From Oricola indica (GTDB lineage Bacteria; Pseudomonadota; Alphaproteobacteria; Rhizobiales; Rhizobiaceae): DNA of 64,000 nt. The position numbers and the translations under genes are program-made. Below, in pieces: positions 18,181 to 30,654 of the stretch. The DNA lies in the NCBI RefSeq assembly GCF_019966595.1, contig NZ_JAINFJ010000007.1, positions 143,003 through 207,002 of the forward strand, read 5' to 3'. Numbering within the stretch: the first letter of the stretch is position 1; every line of letters starts with the position of its first letter. The notes beneath the pieces were generated by a model. That model ran no database searches. It was not told the DNA's origin and was given only the letters and a program-made list of their open reading frames with translations.

Positions 18181-19317
18181 CTAGTGCGCGTGAGCCGGCG
18201 TCCACCCGGTTCTCGCCATCCCTGCCGCCAGGCCGAGCGCCGCGAAGGTGGTCACGGCGAATCCGGCGCCAAGATTGTCCATGAGGAGCCCGAAAACCGG
18301 GGCTCCCGCGGTCTGGCCGACCGCGATAGTGAGGAAGCCGACCATGAGGCCGGTGGCGGGGCGGTCGGGAACTGCCGCGACACCCCAGACCAGATAGACA
18401 CCGGTCAGCATCACGTAGGACGCGCCGAAAAGGGCGCCGCCGGCAAGCGCCGCAGCGGGCGTGGCGAAGGCCGAGCCTACCGCGAGGATGCCGGCGGACA
18501 TGGCGCAGAGAAACGCCCAGTGGACGCGACCGATGCCGAACCGTCCGACCAGTGCCCCCGCACAGGCGCCGGCGATCCCGCCGACGCCGATGGCTGTCCA
18601 CAGCATGCCGACGCCGGCGGCGCCCCAGCCCAGTTGCGCCATTGCCAGCTTGCCGCCGAAAGACCATAGCGCGGTGCTCGCAGCGCCCATGAGGAACGTG
18701 GCACCGACCAGCCGCAGAAGAGCGCCCGAAACCGGCGGCAAACCGTGCGTGACCGCCGTGGCGCTTCCGGCTTTCGGCATGACGAAGGCCGCCGCCACCG
18801 CGAGAACGACCGCAACAGCGGCGAATCCGGCGAAGGCGAGGCGCCATTGGCCGCCGATCGCCAGGGCGATGGGGCCGGAAAGCGCGACGCCCGCGCCGGT
18901 GCCGGCGTTGATGACCGTATTGGTAGCGTCCTGCCGATCCCGCCGCACGGCGGCCGCGACCGCGGTGGCCATGGGCGGCGAGGCAAGGCCGGTGCTCGAC
19001 CCGGCCAGCAGCACGGCAGCGGCAAGGACCTGTGGGTTCGGAGCCACTGCGATGCCGGCCATCCCGACGGCCGCGACGAGCGCGGCGCCGACGGCCACGG
19101 CGCGCGGCCCGACCCGTTCGGTCATCGAGGCGGAGGCAACGATGGCGATGCAGTAGCCGAAGAACGACCCGCCCGAAATGACGCCGGCCTGCGTCGATCC
19201 GAGCGACAAATCGGCATCGACTTCCGCAAGGAAGAGGCCGAAGGCGAAGCGCGCGAAACCATAGCAGACGGCGATCATGCCGAAGCCGAGCACGCCAAGG
19301 CGAAGCGCCGGGCTCAC
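18181..19317 (-). CDS. MFS transporter, TetR-linked
   Basis: A 378-residue major facilitator beginning VSPALRLGVLGFGMIAVCYGFARFA. It has a GSFFGYC stretch in helix 2 and a GAGVALSGP stretch in helix 5 reminiscent of antiporter motif C. The GTG at 19317 overlaps the TetR stop by four bases and has GGGAGG upstream; the open frame upstream of it lies over the TetR gene and is not coding. As the target of the adjacent TetR repressor it is most likely a drug or metabolite exporter. Confidence 0.85.
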   Translation of the reverse strand: MSPALRLGVLGFGMIAVCYGFARFAFGLFLAEVDADLSLGSTQAGVISGGSFFGYCIAIVASASMTERVGPRAVAVGAALVAAVGMAGIAVAPNPQVLAAAVLLAGSSTGLASPPMATAVAAAVRRDRQDATNTVINAGTGAGVALSGPIALAIGGQWRLAFAGFAAVAVVLAVAAAFVMPKAGSATAVTHGLPPVSGALLRLVGATFLMGAASTALWSFGGKLAMAQLGWGAAGVGMLWTAIGVGGIAGACAGALVGRFGIGRVHWAFLCAMSAGILAVGSAFATPAAALAGGALFGASYVMLTGVYLVWGVAAVPDRPATGLMVGFLTIAVGQTAGAPVFGLLMDNLGAGFAVTTFAALGLAAGMARTGWTPAHAH

Positions 19318-19847
19318 GGGCGCGCCCTCCCGACCAGGACGGCGGCGGCCGCGCGCGCGGCGCTCACTGCTTCCTGACCGCGATAGATCGCCGCCGCCGT
19401 CGCTCCCTCGTAGAGAACCAGAATCTGCTCGGCGAGCGCCGGCGCATCCTCGCCGATGTCGGCCGCGACGATTTCCGCGATCCGCTCGCGAAACGCCTCC
19501 TTGTGCGCGACGACGACGGCTTCGACCTCGGGCGTCTCGCCGCCAGTCTCGCCATGGGCGCGCAGGAACAGGCATCCCCGGGCGCCCTCAACACGAACCC
19601 ACTCTTCCAGTTCCGCAAAGAGCGCGTCAACGCTCGAGACATCGAGGCGGCGCATGAAGCGCTTTTCGCGTTCGGCAAGAACCGTGGCCATGAGGGCCGT
19701 CTTGCTTCCGGCGTGCTTGTAGAGCGTGCGGCTCGACATGCCCGCAGCTTGCGTCAGCCGGTCCATGCCGGTGGCGGTGAAACCGTGCCTGTCGAACAGC
19801 CTTTCGGCGGCGGCGATGAGCTTTTTTCTCGTATCCATGGAGGCCAT
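19314..19847 (-). CDS. TetR family transcriptional regulator
   Basis: The N-terminal HTH reads RKKLIAAAERLFDRHGFTAT then MDRLTQAAGMSSRTLYKHAGSK, the standard TetR recognition helix; the C-terminal ligand domain has a TetR_C_33-like RGCLFLRAHGE stretch. Start codons at 19847 and 19838 (MDTRKKL) are both possible and neither has a ribosome site. A perfect 20-bp palindrome touches the first start, so the protein should repress itself and the exporter that overlaps its stop. Confidence 0.92.
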   Translation of the reverse strand: MASMDTRKKLIAAAERLFDRHGFTATGMDRLTQAAGMSSRTLYKHAGSKTALMATVLAEREKRFMRRLDVSSVDALFAELEEWVRVEGARGCLFLRAHGETGGETPEVEAVVVAHKEAFRERIAEIVAADIGEDAPALAEQILVLYEGATAAAIYRGQEAVSAARAAAAVLVGRARP

Positions 19848-19867
19848 TGTAAAACGATCGTTTTACA
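19848..19867. promoter_or_regulatory. TetR operator, perfect 20-bp palindrome
   Basis: TGTAAAACGATCGTTTTACA is fully self-complementary and abuts the TetR start codon. Position and symmetry make it the likely autoregulatory operator. Confidence 0.85.
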
Positions 19868-19904
19868 CTTCAAGCCCGCGGGACCGAATTCATCGGGCCA
19901 GCAT

Positions 19905-19935
19905 GAAAAAAGCCGACGCGGAGACCGCGCCGGCT
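19905..19935 (-). terminator. Rho-independent terminator of katG
   Basis: Eleven-base arms (AGCCGACGCGG / CCGCGCCGGCT, one mismatch) with a three-base loop, followed on the minus strand by a run of T. It sits 25 bases past the katG stop. Confidence 0.85.
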
Positions 19936-19960
19936 TTTCTCGTTTGTGCTTTCGCCGTGG

Positions 19961-22156
<2,196 letters not shown>

Positions 22157-22175
22157 TTATCTGGGTTTGTTCCGT

Positions 22176-22190
22176 ACATGATGATCATGT
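22176..22190. promoter_or_regulatory. palindrome in the katG/oxyR promoter region
   Basis: ACATGAT-G-ATCATGT is a perfect 15-bp palindrome about 45 bases upstream of katG. A second, AT-rich symmetric word (AAATTGTAATTT) lies at 22309-22320, just before oxyR. They are candidate sites for OxyR or another peroxide or metal regulator; the sequence alone does not decide which. Confidence 0.4.
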
Positions 22191-22335
22191 CTTCCGGGTG
22201 TCGTTACCCGACGTGCAATTTGCCGCGCATTCGCACGGCACGCCTCCCTTCACTGGAACAGTTCCAAATTACAGATGCGCCAGCCCGGCCATAATTTCAA
22301 ATTGTAATTTCCAATCTCGATGATAAGAAAAACCT

Positions 22336-23256
22336 ATGAAGCTCACGCTCAAGCAAATGCACTATTTCGACGCCCTGGCGCGCAGCCTACACTTCGGAAA
22401 AGCGGCGGCGTCGGTCAATATTTCGCAGCCCGCGCTGTCGGCCCAGATCATGGATATGGAGGCACGGCTGGAGCGCAAGCTGGTTGAACGCCGCCATGGC
22501 AAGGTGGTGCTCACGGAGGCCGGCCAGCGGCTCCTGCCGCATATCCGCCGCATCCTCGGCGACGTCCAGTCGCTGGAGGAAATGGTCTCGCAGGATCGCG
22601 GCCTGCTGGTGGGAAATCTTCGCGTCGGCATGATCCCGACCATCGCGCCGTACTTGTTGCCGAAGCTGATCCCGCATCTTCAGGCGCGCTTTCCGAAACT
22701 GGACCTGAAGGTGCGCGAGGCGATTACCGACACGCTGACCCGCGAACTCGTCGAAGGACAGCTCGACGCGATCGTCGCCGCCGAACCGATCGCCGAAGCC
22801 GGGCTTCATACCGAACACCTCTTTCGTGACCGGTTCTTCATCGCCAGCGCCGCGAACGGCGCCGACGTCCTGCATTCGCCCTTGGCGGAGGACCAGGTCG
22901 CGCTCGACCGGTTGCTCCTGCTCGACGAAGGCCACTGCCTGCGCGACCAGGCGCTGGCGGTCTGCGCCAAGGACAAGGAGCGCCGGCTCGTCAATTTCGG
23001 CGCCACCTCGATGACGACCCTGCTGCAACTGGTTTCAAACGGCCTCGGCCTGACCCTGCTGCCGGAAATCGCAATTCCGGTCGAAACCGCGCATCTGCAC
23101 AGCCTGACAATCACGCCGTTCGCCGATCCCGTGCCGCATCGCGACATCGCCTTGTTCTGGCGCAAATCCTCCCGGCGGCTTCCCGATTTCGGCGCGCTGG
23201 CCGGCGCGATCACGACGGTGGCGGGCGAAATCCTGCCCGAGGCGGAAGCGGCCTAG
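22336..23256 (+). CDS. oxyR: LysR family hydrogen peroxide sensor OxyR
   Basis: A 306-residue LysR protein with an N-terminal HTH (HFGKAAASVNISQPALSAQI). The redox pair is clear: Cys 201 and Cys 210 in GHCLRDQALAVC, the OxyR signature. Peroxide should form a disulfide between them and activate transcription. It is divergent from katG, its expected target. Confidence 0.95.
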   Translation: MKLTLKQMHYFDALARSLHFGKAAASVNISQPALSAQIMDMEARLERKLVERRHGKVVLTEAGQRLLPHIRRILGDVQSLEEMVSQDRGLLVGNLRVGMIPTIAPYLLPKLIPHLQARFPKLDLKVREAITDTLTRELVEGQLDAIVAAEPIAEAGLHTEHLFRDRFFIASAANGADVLHSPLAEDQVALDRLLLLDEGHCLRDQALAVCAKDKERRLVNFGATSMTTLLQLVSNGLGLTLLPEIAIPVETAHLHSLTITPFADPVPHRDIALFWRKSSRRLPDFGALAGAITTVAGEILPEAEAA

Positions 23257-23338
23257 AGCACTTCAGGTTGCAGTAGAATCAAGAAGCGCTGCCTCTCGAC
23301 TTCGTCTCGAACGCGCATCTTGATGCAGATGTTTCGAT

Positions 23339-23773
23339 CTAAACCTGAATTGCACCACCGCCCGCGAGCATGATGCGGATGGCGAACCATCCCCACATCG
23401 CGATGACGATCACGAAGCCCAGGATGAACAGCCGACGGCGCATCAGAACGATGTTCGACGTCATGTGGACCCATGCATGGGCGATACGCGCGGCAACGAA
23501 CAACCAGGCAAGGACCAAAGCGACGAGGTCCGCTCCGCCGGTCTGCTGGAAAGCGAGGCACACGACATAGAACAGAACCGGCAGCTCGAACTGGCTCGAC
23601 ACATTGCGCGCGGCGCTGGCGCTCGATTCCGGATCGCTGGGGATGCGGAAATCACGGGCCCGCGCCTCGCCCGATTTGACGGCGGCGATGCGGCGCGCGC
23701 TCATGATGGCATAGGCGGCGATGGTCAGGGCGATCTGTACGATCATCGGCCAGAAAATAGCGGTGGATTGCAT
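23339..23773 (-). CDS. MAPEG family membrane protein
   Basis: A 144-residue protein with four hydrophobic segments and the MAPEG stretch ARNVSSQFELPVLFYVVC followed by RIAHAWVHMTSNIVLMRRRLF. The family includes glutathione-dependent membrane enzymes and uncharacterised bacterial members. The ATG at 23773 has GGAGG upstream; the frame open to 23956 is rejected because that part is not hydrophobic or family-like. Confidence 0.87.
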   Translation of the reverse strand: MQSTAIFWPMIVQIALTIAAYAIMSARRIAAVKSGEARARDFRIPSDPESSASAARNVSSQFELPVLFYVVCLAFQQTGGADLVALVLAWLFVAARIAHAWVHMTSNIVLMRRRLFILGFVIVIAMWGWFAIRIMLAGGGAIQV

Positions 23774-23945
23774 GTGGAAAGCACCTCCCCTCCGCAGCAA
23801 AGCCGCCGGTGCGCGATCTTGCAAGCCCGCCACCGCTCCGTGCACCGGCTTTGCGTTCGCGGCAATTCTTAACGGGCCGTAAACCATATTGATGCAACCT
23901 GAGATAGTCAGCCTCGAGTGGTGATTCTCGTCTCCGGAGATCAAC

Positions 23946-25052
23946 GTGACCGCCATCGGTACATTCCATCTTCAGCCCGCCCTTGCCGTGATGAAGGGCA
24001 TTGCAACGCCGCAGAACGCAATGCGGGGGCAAGGCGAAGACACGCCCATGGCAGCCGCGGCACTCGGGCAAACCCAATCCGCGGAAACCACCGAGGCGAG
24101 TGAGGATATCTACTTCGGCACGCAGATGACCGTGACCAAGCTGATGTTCCTCATGATGGAAAAGATCACCGGCTATCTGAACGGCAAGCTGGAGGTCGGG
24201 CGCGACGGCGACCTGAAATCCGTCGAAGCCGGAAACCAGTGGCGCAAGCAGGCATTGCTCAAAGAGATTCCCGTCGATTCGGAAAAGGACTTCACGATCC
24301 CGAAGCCGGGCGAGAACGGCGTCACGTTCCGCGAGGTGGCGGGCACGATCAAGAAGCAATTCAGTATGGGTTTTCTCGCCGGTGACCGCGATCTGCTTCA
24401 GATGCTGGAGAAGTTCGTCGGCTTCCGGCTCTACGGCACAAACGCCGCCGACATCATCGAATCGTTCACCGATCCCGACGGTCCGGCCGCGCGACGGGTC
24501 CGCGCGGTTCTGGAGAACGGTCTGGCGGGCCAGGAAGGCAGCAAGGTTTCCCAGCGTCTCGAACGCGCAGCCGAAGGGCCGCGATCCGTGTCGGACGTCC
24601 TGACGGAAAAGCGGTCCGCCGCGGATGTCGTCGATGAGGAAACGATCGAGGAAGACCGGGAAGCGCTGGAAACCGCGCGGATGCAGGAGCGTCTGCAATC
24701 GGTCGAAGAAATGCAGGACAAGCTCGCCGAGGCATTGGAGACAGACCGCAGTTCCGCCTCGCAACCCGACCGCGACACGGCCATGCGCGCTTATGAACGG
24801 CCGATGGAGATCATCCAGCAGCTCGCGGCGATGCCGGCCGGCGAGGAAACGGACGACGCGGAGGCCCCTCCCGCGCCAGAGGTTTACGGCACTGTCGAGA
24901 CGACCGAACAGCGCCTCGAAGGGCTTGAAGAAGAGCAGCAGGAAATCGAGGACTCGGGCAAATCCTATGCCGCGCTGGCCGAAGCCTACGATATGGGTCC
25001 CGAGCGGGAGCGCGAGGAAGACGAGGACGTCAGGACGCGTTTCCTGATCTAG
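23946..25052 (+). CDS. hypothetical protein, acidic and coiled-coil-rich
   Basis: A 368-residue soluble protein that I do not recognise. A GTG start with CCGGAGA nine bases upstream is well placed. Residues 50-170 look globular (MTVTKLMFLMMEKITGYLNGKLEVG; EVAGTIKKQFSMGFLAGDRDLLQMLEKF). The rest is strongly acidic and helical with long Glu/Gln runs (DEETIEEDREALETAR, TTEQRLEGLEEEQQEIEDSG), probably coiled coil. It has no signal peptide or membrane segment. It stands alone, divergent from the MAPEG gene and convergent with the next membrane protein. Codon use matches its neighbours, so it is probably a genuine chromosomal gene. Confidence 0.65.
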   Translation: MTAIGTFHLQPALAVMKGIATPQNAMRGQGEDTPMAAAALGQTQSAETTEASEDIYFGTQMTVTKLMFLMMEKITGYLNGKLEVGRDGDLKSVEAGNQWRKQALLKEIPVDSEKDFTIPKPGENGVTFREVAGTIKKQFSMGFLAGDRDLLQMLEKFVGFRLYGTNAADIIESFTDPDGPAARRVRAVLENGLAGQEGSKVSQRLERAAEGPRSVSDVLTEKRSAADVVDEETIEEDREALETARMQERLQSVEEMQDKLAEALETDRSSASQPDRDTAMRAYERPMEIIQQLAAMPAGEETDDAEAPPAPEVYGTVETTEQRLEGLEEEQQEIEDSGKSYAALAEAYDMGPEREREEDEDVRTRFLI

Positions 25053-25076
25053 AGGCTGGACGCCGTCAGAAGTCGA

Positions 25077-25667
25077 TCAGGCCCGCGCCGAACGAAGCTT
25101 CAGAAAGACCCTTGCCCAGATCGCGATGACGATCAGGATCGCCGCGCCGAGTGTCGCGAACTTCCACGACGTGAAGGCGGGCAGCATTCTTGCAAGACCG
25201 AGCGGAACGTCGCCGGACAGCGACGGCGCGGAAAAGAGCGCCTGCGCCAGGCCGTTCTCACGCAGATCGATAACCAGATAAGGCACCGCGATCGCTCCGG
25301 ATGCGATGCGCGCGAGCGGCGTCGAGATCTTCGAGCCGAGCTTCGCCAATGCCGCGAAACCCGAAGCGGCAAGCATGGTGATCGAAAGCGCCAGTAGCGC
25401 CGGAAAAGCGAAATCGAATGTGCGATAGGTGCGATTGGCGATCGCGGCTGCCTCCGGGTTTGCCTTCACGCGGGCATGCAGATCCGCGACATCGGCCGGC
25501 GTGTAGCCGAAGACCCGGCCATCGAGCATCGGCGCACCGGCCGCGCGCTCGAAGGCAGGCCCGGTCACGAACGCCATCCAGAGAAAGACCGCCGCCGTCG
25601 CCACGAAGAGCGCAGTCACGGCAGGATTTCGAAGTGGATTGCCCGCGCCGGGATTGTCTTCAGTCAT
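25077..25667 (-). CDS. hypothetical membrane protein
   Basis: About 196 residues with four hydrophobic segments (near 20-40, 85-110, 120-140 and 165-190) and a soluble loop between the first two. I do not recognise the family. The ATG at 25667 is preferred, but a GTG at 25679 would overlap the guaB stop by four bases and is equally possible. It lies directly downstream of guaB on the same strand and is probably cotranscribed. Confidence 0.65.
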   Translation of the reverse strand: MTEDNPGAGNPLRNPAVTALFVATAAVFLWMAFVTGPAFERAAGAPMLDGRVFGYTPADVADLHARVKANPEAAAIANRTYRTFDFAFPALLALSITMLAASGFAALAKLGSKISTPLARIASGAIAVPYLVIDLRENGLAQALFSAPSLSGDVPLGLARMLPAFTSWKFATLGAAILIVIAIWARVFLKLRSARA

Positions 25668-25675
25668 AGGGCCGC

Positions 25676-27312
<1,637 letters not shown>

Positions 27313-27319
27313 TGGTTTT

Positions 27320-27643
27320 ATGGTTATATTAGACGAACCGCACATCGAAGAGGCCGCGCAGGGCTTTGCGGCAATGGGATCGGAAGCGCGCCTTCAGGTC
27401 CTGCAAACCCTGGTGAAGGCCGGGCACGGTGGCCTGACCGTCGGAGACATCCAGTCGCGAACCGGCATGGCTGCGTCGACGCTCGCCCATCACCTGCGTT
27501 TTCTCGCCTCCGCCGGCCTGATCGAGCAGGAGAAGAACGGCCGCTCCGTGATCTCGCGCGCCGCATATGGCCGGCTCGAGGCGCTGGCAGGATTCATCCT
27601 CAAGGAATGCTGCATCGATGCAGACACGGGAGAGTGTTCGTGA
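27320..27643 (+). CDS. arsR: ArsR family transcriptional regulator
   Basis: A 107-residue winged-helix repressor: EARLQVLQTLVKAGHGGLTV, DIQSRTGMAASTLAHHLRFL (recognition helix) and LIEQEKNGRSVISRAA (wing). The C-terminus has a Cys pair in LKECCIDADTGEC, which could bind As(III) or another soft metal. The ATG at 27320 has no ribosome site and lies about where transcription should begin, so the mRNA is probably leaderless. It overlaps the permease start by three bases. Confidence 0.92.
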   Translation: MVILDEPHIEEAAQGFAAMGSEARLQVLQTLVKAGHGGLTVGDIQSRTGMAASTLAHHLRFLASAGLIEQEKNGRSVISRAAYGRLEALAGFILKECCIDADTGECS

Positions 27644-28680
27644 GCGACGTATTGCAATCGCCGGCGCGTGACCGGTTCGCCTGGAAAGACCGGCTACTGA
27701 CGCCATGGACGATTACACTCGCGGTTCCCCTGATCGTGGCCGTGGTCGATCCGGGCCGGTTCGCAGACGTGGTCTCGATTGCAGCCGGCGCATTTGCCGG
27801 CACCCTGCCCTACATCATCGTCGCCGTTGTGCTGATCGCCGCGCTGAAGGCGACCGGCGCGGAAACGCTCGTGGCCAAGGCCTTTCAGGGCCGCGAGAAC
27901 CGGATGATCGTGCTCGCCGCCCTGTTTGGCGGGCTTGCGCCGTTCTGTTCCTGCCAAGTCATTCCGTTTATCGCCGGCCTGCTTGCCGTCGGCGCGCCGC
28001 TTCCGGCGGTGATGGCGTTCTGGCTGTCCTCGCCGCTGATCGATCCGCCGACCCTGCTGATCACCGCCGGCGCGCTCGGATGGGATTTCGCCATCGGCAA
28101 GGCGTTGGCAGCGGTCGGGCTCGGCCTGCTCGGCGGTTTCGCCATGCAGGCGGCCATTTCCGCCGGCTGGTTTTCCGACCCCTTGCGGCCACGCTCCGGT
28201 GGCGGCTGCGGATGCAGCAAATCACCATTCGGCGGATCGCCGGTCTGGAAATTCTGGCACGAGGAAAGCCGAAACGCCGTTTTCCGCAGCGAAATCGCAA
28301 CGAACACGCTGTTTCTCGTCAAGTGGCTGGCGCTGGCTTATGTGCTGGAGGCACTGCTGATCCTCTACGTGCCGGCCTCGCTGATTGCCGGGCTGGTTGG
28401 TGGCGATGGATTGCTGCCGATCGGGATCGCGGCGCTGGTCGGCATGCCGGCCTATCTGAACTCCTATGTCGCGCCGCCGCTGCTGGCCGGCCTGACCGAA
28501 CAGGGGATGAGCGCAGGCGCGGCGATGGCCTTCATGGTGGCCGGCGCGGTCAGTTCCGTCCCCGCCATGGCCGCCGTCTGGTCTCTGGTGAAGCGCGAGG
28601 TGTTTGCGGCCTATCTCGGTCTCGGCATTGCCGGCGCGATCGTGTCGGGCCTGCTGTTCCAGCTGATCGCGAGAGGCTGA
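27640..28680 (+). CDS. arsP: ArsP-like permease (DUF318 family)
   Basis: A 346-residue membrane protein of the ArsP/DUF318 permease family, eight or more helices. It has the Cys-x-Cys site LAPFCSCQVIPFIAG in an early helix, a second FGGLAP/VGMPAY pair, and a Cys-rich cytoplasmic loop GGGCGCSKSPFGG. Characterised ArsP proteins export organoarsenicals. The GTG start overlaps the arsR stop and has GGGAGAG upstream, so expression is coupled to the sensor. Substrate assignment rests on family and the ArsR context. Confidence 0.85.
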   Translation: MSDVLQSPARDRFAWKDRLLTPWTITLAVPLIVAVVDPGRFADVVSIAAGAFAGTLPYIIVAVVLIAALKATGAETLVAKAFQGRENRMIVLAALFGGLAPFCSCQVIPFIAGLLAVGAPLPAVMAFWLSSPLIDPPTLLITAGALGWDFAIGKALAAVGLGLLGGFAMQAAISAGWFSDPLRPRSGGGCGCSKSPFGGSPVWKFWHEESRNAVFRSEIATNTLFLVKWLALAYVLEALLILYVPASLIAGLVGGDGLLPIGIAALVGMPAYLNSYVAPPLLAGLTEQGMSAGAAMAFMVAGAVSSVPAMAAVWSLVKREVFAAYLGLGIAGAIVSGLLFQLIARG

Positions 28681-28681
28681 G

Positions 28682-29599
28682 ATGGGCGCCGCCGACATCG
28701 CGACCGTCACCGTCACGGTTCATCCCGAGAGGCCGGGTTCCGGTCGATTGCTGGCGCCGGTCGGCATCCCGACGCCCTACCAGACGCCGCTTTCCTTTTC
28801 CGCCAATGGCGCCCCCTGTTCGCTCGCCGGCGAGACGGCGACAGGCCAGATGGTGGCGCTGATCGAACCGGACGGCTACGGCCCGATCACGCTGTCCTAT
28901 CGCTTCGCGGAGATCGCGGGGCGTTACCCGGAAGCCCTGTTTCGCCCCCGCGAGACGCGGTTCACCCGAGCCGCCGCCGGCCTCGTCCGCGATGCGCGGC
29001 GGATCGCCGAGGACGCGCGCGACGGGCATGCGGCGATCGCGGCCATCGTCAACGACACGGCCGAGAAATTCACCTACGGCCATCCGGCAACGCGGTTCAA
29101 CGACGGGCTGGAAGCGATCCCGCATCTCGGCTGCGGCCTGACGGAAGGTTCCTGCATCGACATCAACACCTACCTGATCGCGGCACTGCGCTCGGCCGGG
29201 TTCGAGGCGGGTTATGTGACCGGCTATTTCTTTCCGGCGGAGAAGAATGGCTGCTGCGACGACATGCATTGCTGGGTCGTCACCCGCCACGACGGCGCAC
29301 TGCTGGAGTGGGACATCGCCCACCACCTGAAGATGGGCACGCGCAGCATCTGCTGCGGGCTCAACCCGAAGCCGGGCAGCCGGGTTGCCGTGGCGCATTC
29401 GATGGGGCTCGACATCCCCGAGGCCGGCCTGAAGGCGATCAAGCTGATCGGCGAGCCGGTGTGGCTGGATGGCGATGGAGGATTGAAGGCGGCGCGTCTC
29501 GATTTCCGGCTGTCGACGAAAAAGCCCGGCGCAACGGCCGGGCTCTCGCAGGACAATGTGGTTCCGATCAGAGATCGAGTTGATAGGTCTCCGGGATGA
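28682..29599 (+). CDS. transglutaminase-like cysteine protease-fold protein
   Basis: A 305-residue protein with an N-terminal beta domain (about 8-95) and a transglutaminase-like core whose triad is visible: Cys 158 in TEGSCIDINTYL, His 196 in DDMHCWVV, Asp 211 in LEWDIAHH. It is unusually Cys-rich around the active site (GCG, GCCDDMHC, SICCG). There is no signal peptide. It starts two bases after the arsP stop, so it belongs to the arsR-arsP operon, an odd partner for a permease. The last 32 bases overlap the convergent MBL gene. Confidence 0.8.
   Translation: MGAADIATVTVTVHPERPGSGRLLAPVGIPTPYQTPLSFSANGAPCSLAGETATGQMVALIEPDGYGPITLSYRFAEIAGRYPEALFRPRETRFTRAAAGLVRDARRIAEDARDGHAAIAAIVNDTAEKFTYGHPATRFNDGLEAIPHLGCGLTEGSCIDINTYLIAALRSAGFEAGYVTGYFFPAEKNGCCDDMHCWVVTRHDGALLEWDIAHHLKMGTRSICCGLNPKPGSRVAVAHSMGLDIPEAGLKAIKLIGEPVWLDGDGGLKAARLDFRLSTKKPGATAGLSQDNVVPIRDRVDRSPG
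29518..29544 (-). terminator. Rho-independent terminator inside the transglutaminase gene
   Basis: Perfect eight-base arms AGCCCGGC / GCCGGGCT with a six-base loop, followed on the minus strand by TTTTT. It serves the leftward MBL gene but lies within the last 30 codons of the rightward gene. Confidence 0.8.
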
Positions 29600-30536
29600 A
29601 GCGGTAGCCTTCCCCGACCTTCTCGACATACCCCACAGACGGGAACGGCATGTGATAGCCGATGAAAGGCATGCGATCGGTGGCGATCATGTCGAAGACC
29701 TTCTTGCGGGTTGCCGCGGCAGCCGCCTTGTCGGCGTCGAAGCGGACTTCCCAATCCGGGCGCTGCAGCGACAGGACGAAGTGGTTCGCGGTGTCGGCCG
29801 TTATGACCATCGACTTGCCGCCCGAGGACACGGTGAAAGCGAGATGGCCCGGCGTGTGGCCGAAGGCAGCCATCGCGGTGATGCCGCTGGCCACGTCATC
29901 GCCGTCGCCGATGAAGGTGGTTTTCTCGGCGAAGGGCTGGACCTTGGAGGCGACCAGCTTGGCGACGCCTTCGGCCGGAGTGCCGGCGCGGTCCGCACTG
30001 GTCCAGAAGTCATACTCCGCCTGGCCGGCGACATAGGCCGCGTTCGGGAAGGCCGGCGCGCCGCCCTCGGTCATGCCGCCGATATGGTCCGGATGCATGT
30101 GGGTGAGGACGACATGGGTGACCTCGTCGGGCGCGTAACCGGAGGCTTGCAGGTTGGCGAGCGTCTGACCGACCCCGCCGTCACGGCCACCCTCGCCGTT
30201 GCCGGTGTCGAACAGGATCAATTCGCTGCCGGTGTTGATCAGCGTCGGCGCGAAGGTGAACTGCATCTGGCCAACAGGCAGATAGTTCTCGGTCAGCAGC
30301 GCCTCGACGTCCTCCTTCGTCGTGTTGGTGCCGAAGATCGACTGCGGGTCCGGCACCGCCCTGTGACCGTCGGACAGCGCCGTAATCTCGAAATCGCCGA
30401 GCGTGAAGCGCTTGAAGGCTGCCGGCATGGTGGCCGCCATGGGCACCTCGGCCTGGGCGGCACGGGTCATCAGCATCGGAGTGGCAAGCGCCGCGGCGCC
30501 CGACAGCTTGAACATGGATCGTCTGGTAAGGTTCAT
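29568..30536 (-). CDS. MBL fold metallohydrolase with Tat signal
   Basis: A 322-residue protein with a twin-arginine leader (MNLTRRSMFKLSGAAALA ... AQA, cleavage near 28) and a metallo-beta-lactamase core: LTHMHPDHIGG (zinc ligands), AFGHTPGHLAF and TADTANH. It should act in the periplasm as a hydrolase, lactonase-like enzyme or related. The ATG at 30536 has GGGGAGAG upstream; the open frame running to 31331 lies over the neighbouring transporter and is not coding. Confidence 0.9.
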   Translation of the reverse strand: MNLTRRSMFKLSGAAALATPMLMTRAAQAEVPMAATMPAAFKRFTLGDFEITALSDGHRAVPDPQSIFGTNTTKEDVEALLTENYLPVGQMQFTFAPTLINTGSELILFDTGNGEGGRDGGVGQTLANLQASGYAPDEVTHVVLTHMHPDHIGGMTEGGAPAFPNAAYVAGQAEYDFWTSADRAGTPAEGVAKLVASKVQPFAEKTTFIGDGDDVASGITAMAAFGHTPGHLAFTVSSGGKSMVITADTANHFVLSLQRPDWEVRFDADKAAAAATRKKVFDMIATDRMPFIGYHMPFPSVGYVEKVGEGYRFIPETYQLDL

Positions 30537-30654
30537 TCGTCTCTCCCCTGGAATGGATAGAGGCAAAATGGCGCGGAAGAGGGTTTCGGCAACGCCGATC
30601 ACGGCGCTGTGATCGACTGCTTCGCCGCCACGTGCCGGCGACTTACCGGGGGCA

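Noticed and set aside
23257..23338. Possible repeat between oxyR and the MAPEG gene (CTTCAGGTT and AACCTGAA)
   Set aside because: The arms are short and 60 bases apart; it may be a worn intergenic element or a shared terminator, but the evidence is too thin.
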